Origin: Prostheceraeus crozeri
Taxonomy: Eukaryota; Platyhelminthes; Polycladida; Euryleptidae
NCBI GenBank assembly: GCA_907163375.1
Contig: CAJQUW010003017.1
Location: 124,001-188,000 of the forward strand
DNA: 64,000 nucleotides
Direction of reading: 5' to 3'
The notes beneath the pieces were generated by a model. It had not been told where the DNA came from, made no database searches, and was given only the letters and a program-made list of their open reading frames with translations. Position 1 is the stretch's first letter. The number at the start of each line of letters is the position of its first letter. The position numbers and the translations under genes were made by a program. Below are positions 35,418-47,200 of this stretch, one piece after another.

Positions 35418-36684
35418 CAGTGTTGCCACAGCGACGGAATTGGCGGAAATCTTGAGGTGGTGGCGGAATTCTTGAAATTTGAGAATTCCGCCGGCCCTAT
35501 TTTTTTATCATTCGGCGCAAGCTTAATTATCCTACAGGTAGCAAATGCAGATGCGGATTTTCAGCTTCTTGTCCGTGTCAACTTGCATGATGTTCTTACA
35601 GTATTGGAACGTTTCAATCTCAGATACTCAGTTCACACCTCGTCATGATTCAGCGATTTAACCATCAGATTTTCAATCTCTGAAATTACTTCTAAAATCA
35701 AAACTTCTGAATGTGGTATAGACTGCGTCATATGTGTTAACGAATCAAAGCCTGAGAGATCCTCGAAAAAGTCAAAGCAATGGCATCACGTTTATTGGTG
35801 ACTTCATCGGTCAGTTTGTGTTTGGATTCCTGTTACCAGTGATTTTTCTTGTTGTTTTATTGACTTACTATCTCCTCTGGGATTCACTATGTCGTTATCC
35901 GATCGTCTGCGCTTGTGCAGAACGGTCAGATCATCCAGCGCTCGTGTGAAATCTCTTCAACGACGTTGCTTCAAGCTTGTGTCTCAACGAACATCCAGCT
36001 TGTCTGATCTTCTACTGGAAACTTCTTCCTTCGACCATCATCATCACTCAGTCTGAGTATTAACGTAATTCTTTTTTTTGTTTTAAGCTTTATATTCGTT
36101 TTTAAGCAGCATGTTGCGATTGCAATATTTGATCCTTTTGTTAAGATAGATATTATATTTTATTACATGTTTTTTCTTATTGACATGTACCGTGCACGTA
36201 GGGTGCTACCAAAGAGAACCGAAAATTATATAAGTCATTAAAATGATAAAACCTCTGTTCGAGATGTTGTCTAGCCTCTCTTATTAATGGAATGGTCCCA
36301 TCAGTAGGCCTACGTAACTCAGCATCTGTTTTGTGCTATTTTTTCAAATTGAATTACTTGATCAGTGAATGGGTAGAGTTGCAATTGAAGCATATGTGAT
36401 GCGCATTAAACTCACTGCTTTGGAATCCATTTTTGAATTAATGATGATAAGGTACCTATGATGGGAGGGCATGGCAAACAAAAGAAAAATAAGGTTACTC
36501 AATTTAGTATGCATCATTATTTACATAGGCTAAATTGCGTGATGTACGTGCGTGTGACTGTAAATCGATCCCCAAAATTGCTTTATCTATCTTTAATAAA
36601 GCGATTCATACATAGGTCCAGGAATCGGCACATCCTAGACCGTCGCGGCGGAATTCTTTCCAGTTGGCCGCTGTGGCAACACTG
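35418..36684. mobile_element. Non-autonomous hAT element with perfect 8-bp target duplication
   Basis: Ends CAGTGTTGCCACAGCG (35418) and its reverse complement (to 36684) are bordered by ATTTACAT on both sides (35410-35417 and 36685-36692). Each end continues inward with GCGGAATTC-type motifs. At 1267 bp no transposase is visible. A 55-codon basic frame starts at ATG 35889 (MSLSDRLRLCRTVRSSSARV) but may be chance. Confidence 0.9.
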
Positions 36685-36732
36685 ATTTACATACTGGAAG
36701 TGCTCTGGAGGCTCACTAATCTGCTACATTTT

Positions 36733-37125
36733 TTATGGAATAGCTGGGACATGAGTGTATGTTGTCGAACATTTTATTGAATCACCAATTCTAAGGATTT
36801 CTTCTCTTCCCTGTTTCTTCTGCATTTCAGATCGGTGATCATGGGGAAGCTGATCTGGTATCTTTTTTGATAAGCATATAAAATGGTCATCTGCAAATTT
36901 ATCACTTGATACCGAGTAAAAACTCAGATCGCATTCTTCAGTAAGAGGCAATCGATTTCCTGGTTGATTTTTTGTATCAGAAACATGCGTTTTAAATGTT
37001 GCTGTGAACTTTCCTGCCATTCGAATACCACTTCTAGTCTCTCCCTTGGACTGAGTTTCGCGACCATGGAATACCAGTTCTAGTCTCTCCCTTGGACTGA
37101 GTTTCGCAACCATTTTCACCACCAA
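36733..37125 (-). CDS. Unrecognised open frame, 130 codons
   Basis: I do not recognise this protein. It is basic at the start (SPRERLELVFHGRETQSKG) and has no obvious domain, membrane segment or signal. A 46-bp tandem duplication (37024-37069 and 37070-37115) lies within its first part; because 46 is not a multiple of three the two copies are read in different frames, which argues against long-term coding constraint. No splice or promoter evidence. Confidence 0.2.
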   Translation of the reverse strand: MVVKMVAKLSPRERLELVFHGRETQSKGETRSGIRMAGKFTATFKTHVSDTKNQPGNRLPLTEECDLSFYSVSSDKFADDHFICLSKKIPDQLPHDHRSEMQKKQGREEILRIGDSIKCSTTYTHVPAIP

Positions 37126-38069
37126 CCTATAATACGCCTATGTATGCGTATATTTTCACGCAGTTAGAAGTAAACATAATTATGATTTTAAAAACCATGA
37201 TGCAGTAACTAAATAAATATTGTTGGGAGGTTGAAAAAAATTCAGACACTGACATGAACACGGGCATCATCTGAGGCATCAAAAAAGAAAATGAAAATGG
37301 TAATCCGCGGGCTGTAATTTTTATGGATTCTGGTGCCCATTCATATAATTATTCAAAGAAAACACGAATGATGCTACTTCACATGCTAGGAATCCGCAGA
37401 TCATTTTATAGTCAACCAACTGAAAGTCGCAGGTCCTTCATGTTTCAAGCCATTGCTTAGTGCGAACTGTCACAGAATACATCAACCGCGATAATTTTGA
37501 CAGAGCAACTTCCTATATTTGCTTTCGTCCGCAGATACTCAATTTTGCACGGATTTCAATAAAATTAGCATCAAAATGATCAGGAGACACAGCTCATTGA
37601 AGCAAGCTGGTTTTCACATGGGTTTGAACATGCAACCTTTTTTCGATCCTATATAGCCCACCTCTACCGCAAACAGGTCTGCTTGCTCGAAAATGACTTT
37701 TGAACACATGTTTCGGATTAGGAGTAGGATATTTGATAGCAATAGCCTAGAGCGTGAATATTTCGTCATACGATGAATTCAATTTTATCGTGTCAAAATA
37801 TTGCGACATCGCCACACATAGTTATGACATTTATCCCAGTTAGGCACATGAAAATTGTCTCCCCTGTCAAATGAAATATCAATTGAAAGCAACACTACAG
37901 GTATCAATTGCGATCTATTCATAATTTGAAAATAAGATTGATGACTCCAGACAAAATGATGCCACTTTTCTCGAATTGGTCTTCGAGAAAAGTGGCCTTA
38001 TTATTTTGTACCAATTCCTCGTCCTGGTGGATGCCTTTCCTGCTTGTCCCAAAATCTCTCATCATGCCA

Positions 38070-40330
38070 CTAATCGTCTTTATTTTGCTTGTATTCTATC
38101 TTGTGATTCTTGAAGATACTAGAATGACCAACTTCCCTGATGGAAAGATGTGGTGTAGAAATTACAACATTTGATGGTGTTGCACTAACCGTTTCCTGAA
38201 CACTGTTAGAGGCACTTGATACGGGTTCGGACATCGATCTTTCATCACTTGCGCCAACATTTGTTGCAGTATTTTCACTTTGGCGGCTTGTTGCCGCAGT
38301 TGCTCGATCTTCGGAACGGGTGGTGCCAATGTTTTCTTTTGAAATTCTGGCGAAAGAAACGCGAACATAAATACTTTCATGTCGTACAAATACAACGCTT
38401 CCATCCTGAAACAGGGCCTTGCCATTTGTTGCACTTTTCCCTTTTATAATAGATAATATCACCATGACTGAAATTCTCTCCACTCGCTCGGATTCGATGA
38501 CGGAGCGCTCGACGAATTCGTTCATCTGCTTCACATTGTATGAAAGCAAGACGGGCTGAATGCAATGCATTTTCCTTTTCCAATATTTCAGAGGTATTGG
38601 TACCCTGTAATTCCGGCAGTTTCTCCGAAAAGATGTTCGTTAGGTTGGGGTCTTTACCTAAAACAACCTGATAGCTGCTATAGCCATTTACCATTTTCAT
38701 CGAGTTCTTCGCTGCATTCGCCCAAGCTAGCAAAACATCTTGGCATCTCGGATTCTCATCAATCAATATTTCCAACATTCGATCAGTTGCAGCATGATTG
38801 CGCTCACACAAACCATTGCTCCATGGGCTCTCTGAACCGGTTGAAGAAATACGAACATTCAGCAAACTTTCCATTTCCCGTATCAGTTCATTTTTGAAAT
38901 CACCGCCATTATCAACAAGAATGCCTTCCATAACGCCCCAACCACCACCAATCCAATACAATATAATAGCATTTGCTATTTCATTCGGCTGTTTCGATGC
39001 AACGAACACTGATATACTCAATCTCGAAAACATGTCAATCATATGTGTAAAACGTATCTCCGGTTATTCCAGACCTTGATAACTGCGTTCGTACATACGC
39101 CAGCATTCTCCAGCAAAGACTTGAGTCTCGAAAAAGTCGGGTGAGCAAATTGGTGAAATTTTGTAAGCGCATCCTTTCAGCATCATTCATCTCTCGAATA
39201 GTCGCATAATGGACGGATTCCGTGACATAATCTGGTAACGATATACAATAATGTCCACAGCTAGCCCAAAATTTCGTCGCTGTCGTTTTCCGTGTCCACT
39301 TTAACTTTTGCTGGCTTCAATGCCTTCAGACTCAGCAACAGAGGTATGTTTGATTTCACAGCGTCAGTAGTAATTGCCACATCTTTATTCGCGATACGAC
39401 ATGGTAAAGTGCATGACTGGATTGACTTAAGCCTCTCATCTCCTCCAAATTTGAATGTTTTGTAACCATCGCGTACAACCACTTCGCTTGTCATCTTCGG
39501 AGAGAGAATCAAAGTAAACGTCGAACCAACTTTTCTCACATGCCGTGGACATGCAAGCGGTGTCGAGGACCGCGCAATTCAGTGCTTCTTTGCCTAATTT
39601 CCTTCGAGCTGATTCGTCATTACCGGTAAATAGAACAACTTGTTCCGCTGAGTCCTCTCTACAGTGTTTCTTTCAGTTCATTATTTTCATATGCGTACGG
39701 ATAGTTCGCAACCAGATGGCGAACAGCTTCTTCCTGATTCATGATTTCCGCGACGGAAACCTCGACTATCTCTCTGATGATGTTGGACAATATTGCATGA
39801 TTCACTGAATGACTGAAAAACAGCTTCTGTCTTGATAGATTGTGATGATGCTACCAAGTCGCCTTTGAACTTTTTCAATGAGCGTTAAGCCTGCTCGAAC
39901 AATGATCCTCTGCCATTGAAATTGATTCCAGATATTGCAAGCAGCTTTTTTTCCCATGTGAGTTCCGCATTTCCCAACAGTTCGAAGCACAGTATCTTCT
40001 GCGGTAACGGTATCTTTTTCTTCAAAATGCTATCATATTTCTGCTCGAATTCCACAATGCAGTCACCAGTTTTCTGTCAATCTTTGCGTTTGCAAAGCTT
40101 GAAATATTCATATTTGTCTAAACAATCTTGAACATTGTCTTTTCCCAATTTCAACTCCATGAACAATAGTAGGGTCTCCGATCCGTCCATCTTTGCCAAA
40201 TCGTCTTTAATCCATTTCTTCCATTATCTGCTGTCTGATTACCTCGCTCTCTGGGATTGACAATGCAACGGCAATTCCACGCTTCTCTTTGGGCACATAT
40301 GTAACTGCATTCCATAGCTCTACTTCAGTT
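38070..40330 (-). mobile_element. Copia-like LTR retrotransposon fossil, partial
   Basis: In minus-strand order: gag-like helical segment (about 40330-39690), protease-like segment (39539-39261), integrase with an rve-type core and basic C-terminal domain (39042-38070). Integrase follows protease directly with no reverse transcriptase between, the Ty1/copia order. No LTRs and no RT were found, and the piece is broken in several places. It looks older than the Ty3-like element at 20-27 kb. Confidence 0.65.
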
Positions 40331-41182
40331 CACCAACACTCGAATGATTTTTCGCCACTATGAAAGGCAGGGGGTGACACTTTGAAGGATATCACGCTCT
40401 GATACCACTGTTAAAAACGGATTATTATTGAACACATTTGTATTTAACGTAAATTCGCACTCCCTGCACACCGCACACCTGGAAATAAAGGGACAGCGGC
40501 AGTGTACAAAAGCAACGTACTCTGCTGACATTCTAGGATTCATGCATACATGCAGGTCATACAGATGCACTATAATTGACTAACAGTCTGCAGCTTCCTC
40601 TCGATGCCCTCGGTTCCCATCCCACTAAAGTGCTCACGCTGGCCAAGCGCTCCGTCTTTTAGAGACGCTTGGTCGGGTACCCCAACAGCAGCAGATGTTG
40701 TGAAACCGCCTCGTATCACAACTTAACTTGTACCGAAAGATTTAGACGTTTTTAGACAATGTGTTGTTTTTCTGTTGTTTTGAGAGCGACACTCAATGAG
40801 ATCATAATTATCGCTCAGTTTGACATTGATTTCATCGTTGTACTTAAAATCAGATTTCCTGGTGTTTTGACGACGATTTAAGCAAGATAACCAATAATTA
40901 GGAAAATATCACTCAACACAAGGCAACTGGGTTCATCAGCAAAATGACCAGCTATGTTGCGTTTTGGATCTTTTAATATTTTGTGCGCTCAAATTTCAGC
41001 TGGCGAACTCAATACACTGCAGAAAAAAACTTGATCATCATGACGGAAAATTGACAATTGCTCGGCTGTTTGCAAGACGAACTTAACTAGAGCCGATATA
41101 TGCCTCGTCATTAATTTTCACATTTTGCTTGACGTACATGCCAATTTAAAAAAATGTTGTTATGTAATAATTCTTATTTCAG
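40331..41182. other. Upstream flank of NDUFS3 exon 2, no exon identified
   Basis: NDUFS3 exon 1 (start codon and most of the mitochondrial leader) should lie upstream of 41183. No ATG-plus-donor segment with a convincing leader and the right phase was found here or further upstream. Confidence 0.4.
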
Positions 41183-41236
41183 TGTCAGTCACCAGTGTCG
41201 CAAATGGCCGTCGGCATGAAACCACAGCTTCGCAAC
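41183..41236 (+). CDS. NDUFS3: NDUFS3 exon 2
   Basis: A 54-nt exon between TTATTTCAG and the donor GTGAGT. In the phase required by exon 3 it reads [16 protein letters not shown] followed by a split Pro codon, then TVRKPLAEV in exon 3. This matches the human pre-sequence border (RPTVRP). Confidence 0.85.
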
Positions 41237-44200
41237 GTGAGTACAAAGCCCTGTATACACCATTAAGAGAAATGCCATCAATGTGAAACGAGAGCTATGA
41301 CGCTCCTTCTTAATACATAAATTGAAAGTTGAATACCATGAAGCAGGAACTTACAGAATGCGTAAAGAATTAAGCCATGATTAGAACAATACACAGCTAC
41401 CAGGTGGTAGATGGTGGATAGCCGTTGTTATTGACCATTATATTTTAAGTTTTATGACGTTAAGCGGCAATTGTGAAAATATCTTCGATCCTGTTAAGAA
41501 ATCTGCTTTGGCCAGGCTACCGTTCATAGGTGAAAAGGAGACATCATTTGTTGCGATGTCCGACGACGCAATTGCTCGTATAGACCTTTTCCTTTTATGA
41601 TGACTGGAAGCCATTGTGCTTCCTGCTCCTCTCTCCCATAGCATTATCTATGAATTTGCTTGTATCTGTTGATGTTGGTATCTGTACAGAGAAGGAAGGC
41701 GTCTTGACGATCGCATACGATATCATTTTTCAAATGGCTGTCAAATGCTTTGTTTTGAAATATCCATCGCGTTAAACAATGGCTCCTTCAAGTGCAGTGA
41801 CGCGTCACTTAACAATCTGTAATTGACCAGCCAATGTGGCAGAGTCGTTTTTTAAAGTTGCATTCAAGCATCGCTTTAATCATGATTTTATTTTCTACGC
41901 AATGCTTCAAGGCTCTTGCTGTAAAATATTCAAGTTCTGATTTGTGTTTAAAATGAGCATATCATCGCCCACGTTTTACCTTGATGATACTTCTATTCTT
42001 TGTACATACTCTTCAAGGCAATATCTGCATGAAAATTGTAAATATAAATGGAAAATACACAAACCTTAAGCTTTGTGGCGGTTAATGATTTTTTAAAAGT
42101 AAAAAGCAAATTTCAAAACAAGGGGAGCCAACCCATAAGCCCGCGATACGTAAGGTGTACCCAAAATAAAAGTCAGACACGTTCAATTCGTCCACTTTCT
42201 TTCAACGCCAATTTTTAGTGTGAGACAAACAATCCTACAAGCCCCACATATACACGGAGGCAGAGCAGCAAGCTCATAAACATTACATTGACAAGACTCG
42301 CAATGACAGACTGTCAGACACATGATACTCTACAAACGTTTACCGCTCACTAACAAAAACATGCAACACAACACCCGGGCGAATCTGAGAAGCTTAATAG
42401 ACAATAAATGACAGTACACGAAGCCACATAAGGTATGCCTATATGGCCTCTGATGAAACATTGAAACCCTCGTTCTGTCTGTAGTATGGCTTTAGTAACT
42501 CATAAATCAAGAATTTTAACCGCACCGCGCGTCAATGGTCTTTCGGTGGGCATCAGAGTTAAAGACCGTACAGTCGAGGTACCTAGTTGATACCCAATTT
42601 TACACGCTTTCGACCCGAAGTGTTTGGGTCAATGTTGCGTTTCATTTAATTTCAAGCGGATTTTGCGAGATTTAGTTTTAGAACGCAAAGAGAATTATAA
42701 GATTCACGCATCACTTAATCGACCGGAATTCCAAACGTGGGAACAGAATTCCATCATTGAACATATTTCCCGTTCGACCATGCTTCAGGAGCTGCGTGGG
42801 ATGAAAACTGGCAAGGGATTAATGCCCGACACTATCAAGTACATTCTTATCCTTCCTAAATCGAATCCGACGACCATAAGATGCAAGCTAATTCTGTAAA
42901 CCATTACGCAAAAATTATTGACATTATTCACAGTTAAATGATGCCTTTCCGATAAAAATAGGAAGACAAACTTGGTGTTTCGACCATCTGAAGTGCCCAC
43001 CGTTAGAAATCTGTTTATTCTCGGGTAAGATAGCTCTATTAAGACCATTGTAAAGGAAACTGTCCAAAGACCATTGTGTATGCCTTGAGACTCAATAAAT
43101 AGAACAAGTTGAAATTGTAAAATCCAAACTGATGAAAAAAAGGAGGAAAATTAGTCGAGAAGCCTCGGTCTCACTGAGTCAATCTGTCCATTAAATGATG
43201 GATTTTCAGCTTTCCCAGTGGATGACTGTGATCGTCTGTGTTCCTCAACCCTCCCGAATAATTGTGTCAGTGTGTGACCGGCCTATATAATTTGCATTAC
43301 ACGTCAAGACACTGATTCGAGATGTTGAGGAGTATCGACTATCCTTTGATAAACATTGACAACAGCATCATGGGGATAATAATATCAATCTGTCACAATG
43401 TAATACTTTAAAGCGATGTTGTAGCAACTACGATCTCCTGCTGCACGAATCGTTTTCTGAATAATTTGAATCTGATGCAGCATATTAGAGAGTAGAAAAC
43501 TATGGCCACTTCAGATGGTTGAAATATTAAGCTTCTTATTAGCATCAAAATTACAACAAGAAAACGGCTGAATGAAGCTTATGTGAGAATTGTTTCATTG
43601 ATATGGACACAATTTTTGTTATATTTACTTTTTCTTTCAGCCACTGTTCGCAAACCTTTGGCAGAAGTTCGCGAACATCTCAGTCAATTCGGAAGTTATG
43701 TGGCCAATTGTTTGCCTAAATATGTTCAACAGGCTCAGTTGACAAAAACGGACGAACTTGAATTATTAATTCATCGTGATGGTATTATCCCTGTTTTGTC
43801 ATTTTTGAAGGATCACCATAACGCTCAATTTCTATCATTGGCTGATATTGCTGGCGTTGATGTTCCAGCGAAACCTTACCGTTTTGAAGTAAGTGATATG
43901 TCACTTCGACGATATGTTGATTTTATTGTCGCGCTATACTGCATGTCATTGTCATAGTGTCAGAAATCTGATTTTCGTCGTGCTTTCGTAAATGAAAATT
44001 ATTTGATTGACTATATAACAAAAAACTGTCAGAATAATGTTTTAATAAATACTCAGAAAAATATTTTATCTGTCAAATCCGAAGACTTAGTTTTTTGCAG
44101 CGTTTTGATGAGTGCAGTATCAAAGGACCACCAAATCAAATTTTGATAGATAAAAGTCATCATATACAGGAACTAAAGAACATCTTAAGTCAAAAACACA

Positions 44201-47200
44201 TTTTAAACCGGTCACTACATGCATGAATTACATTGTAGTGCTACTCCAAATATTATAATCAATTTATTCAATTGCAGCAAGCAGAAAATTCTCAGTTGAT
44301 GATCTACGGAAAGATAAATTTTTCCTAGTGACACTTACTTTTTGCCATTGTTCCAATGTCCAATGTCGATGGGCTTTTGCCCAAGTAAATCTCTTCTTTT
44401 TCATTGCTTTCACTAGCAGCGGCTTTCTGATCGCTTTCTTGACTTTTCGAACACCCTCGTTAAGTCTTCGGCGAACAGAATGAACAGACAGATGCGTCTT
44501 TGTTTCCCATTTAATGCCCTCAGCAGTGAGTCTCGAATTCTTTTTACTAGTTCGTACAACAAGTCTGTCGTGTTCAACACCAGATTTTCGTTTGCTACTG
44601 CACCTTCCGGCTCGCAAAGTTGTCCGGCACCCAGTTTTTAGGTATCTATCGAATACATTATGTACCGATAAGCGAGGGATACCTATGGTTTTCGAAATTT
44701 CGCGAATAGAAAGACCGCCATCTGTACTAAGGGTTATGACTCGATTTCTCTGTAGTGGGTGAATATATATGACTAATCCAATAAATCATTTGACGAAAAG
44801 ACATCAAGTTTTGTATTGACAGTCAAATTTGAATTTAAGATTACCATAGAAAGCTAATAATTGTCGTTATTCATTGCCATGAACCTATGGCAGTAGGTAA
44901 AAGTACATACAGAAACAGCGGAAACGGGAATACCGGTAGTTTTGGTTAGCTTCCAATGTGTTCATGAGTGTTAATTAGTGGTCAATGATATGAGTCATAG
45001 ATATATCAAGTATTAATATGATAGTAAATACAGGCTAGATGTATTTCCTGATCTAGATTATCCATAGAAAGAAATAATTTGAAAGCAGAAGTAACCAATT
45101 CACACAAATCACTTAGTTAATCAATTTTGTAAAGGTTCCCCAACTAATCTACTCGAAACTGTGCATATACTAAGAAGCATGATCCATAAGCAGATTTACA
45201 CAAATCTTCCTTTTATGTTGAGTTGGGAAGAACCAAGTTTTGTTGGATATTTAAAACTACAGTTTTTTTATATTCACGATATATCTCGATCAGCACCTGC
45301 CGATCATCTTCAGGCGAGTGAATCTATTCTGTATAATTCAAAAGAACTAAAAAAAATACAAGTATAGGAATGTATAAACATAGAAATGAAAGGTAGAGGC
45401 GACAGATAGTACTGGGTTACCTTGTACCAGTAGTAGCTTTGCAGTTACAATTACCAGTACAAATCAGCTCGTCGAGCTTCCATGCTGCTCGTGGATAATT
45501 TCGCTGTCACACAACATAACACTGTCATGCCTATATGTCGATATTTTCTTTCGGGGCACGATGATAACTTTGACTGTCTTTACATGCAGCAGTGTTGTTG
45601 CCGCTGCCGTTGTTGGCTCAGGCAAGGCTCACTCGCCTCCATCACTGCCAATACTGCAGAGCCTTCTGCGGTCTACAACAGCTGTTGTTGTTGATTTACG
45701 AAGCTCTGCCCAGCGGATAGGATACTTCGTATCGAAACGATAGGAGGTAACACTCAGTAATTCTGGCATGAAGTGCTCTGGGAAGGAGATTACCATTCCG
45801 ATACACTGAGGTCGCTACCACACCCTCGGAGAAAGCTTCTCACTAAGGGTGAACAGCATTAGCCGGGGAAGCAACCTCGCGGTCCGACTCCACACCGTAC
45901 CTCGACGAAGCTCAGCTCAGAGCTTTGTTGCATATCCCAACAACTAATGAATCGGTTGTCAGGATCCCTTACAGCATCATATTTGTATAGCCACAGAGTT
46001 AGGCAATGAAAATATGACTTAAGATTACCAACAAGAGTTCCAGTGTAAAAAAGTCCCTTACAGTCACTTGTTCCGACACTCAGGGTAACGTCGGTCCTGG
46101 GGGCCGTGCGGTAATTTCCATGCAGTCTGAATCTCGTGTGGAACAAGCTCAGTCTTTCTGACAACTTATAGTTTTCTCTACGGCATTCTCAATCAGACAA
46201 TGGATCTATTGATATCTTACGATGTCGTAGAAACTCGTAATGTATTAATTAATATGTCAAGAATTTCAGGTATAGCTTAATTGTACAAGTATTATGCATC
46301 CTGCACTAATCCACCAATTGTGAATTTAAGTTGATTATTTACTTTCCAGCCTCTATCAATCGTAAATAGTAATAATACAAACTTGTATATTTTTATGCTA
46401 AATAGTACAACAATGCGCAAACACACTTCAAGATCATTCCTGATTTGCGTTTTCTTTTTTTCAGTTGGTTTATAATTTACTATCTCTTCGTTACAATGCT
46501 CGCATTCGTGTGCGTACTTACACAGATGAAGTTACTCCTGTTGAGTCATCGTACAGCGTGTTCAAAGCAGCTGATTGGTACGAGCGTGAGATTTGGGATA
46601 TGTACGGTGTTTATTTTTCAAACCACCCAGATCTGCGGCGAATTCTGACGGATTATGGTTTTGAAGGGCATCCATTCCGCAAAGACTTTCCACTTTCTGG
46701 ATATGTAGAGGTAAAAGCATTCGACATTGACCTTTATCCTGTAATATATGTTATTGACTAACATGCATCAGAAGATCTAGCACTAGAAGTTCGAAATTCA
46801 TTGAATTCTCTTTTTATGCTTATTTGCCAAGTGTTATTAACCTTTTAATAATGGACAGTACGATCTTCAGCAGACGAATTTGTTTGTAGTATCAATATTC
46901 TCATTGATCTTGGCATTACAGAATAGTGTAGAAAAAATAATTAGGTTGAACTCAGCTTATTAAATTTTCTTACTAATCATAGAGACATGAATTAGCATAT
47001 CTTCCAGGTAGATCTGCTAAAATAATACAATGTGCATGGCTCACGGGCGGAGGAACGTCTAAAGCTTAAGTAATGTGACCCCAATACGTTCAGATTTGAA
47101 GCACTATTCCTGTAGATATTCTTGTGAGATTACAGTGAAATGCTCCAAGAACTATTTGCGAGAAAATAATAGGTATCGATTTTGATCCAAAATTCCTAAT

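Noticed and set aside
42624-42899. 91-codon plus-strand frame in NDUFS3 intron 2 as a host exon
   Set aside because: It has no similarity to NDUFS3 or any family I know and would add residues where animal NDUFS3 has none.
45482-45743. Cys-rich frames near 45.5-45.7 kb
   Set aside because: Cys residues come from a CAG/TGC-rich stretch read in several frames; no domain spacing.
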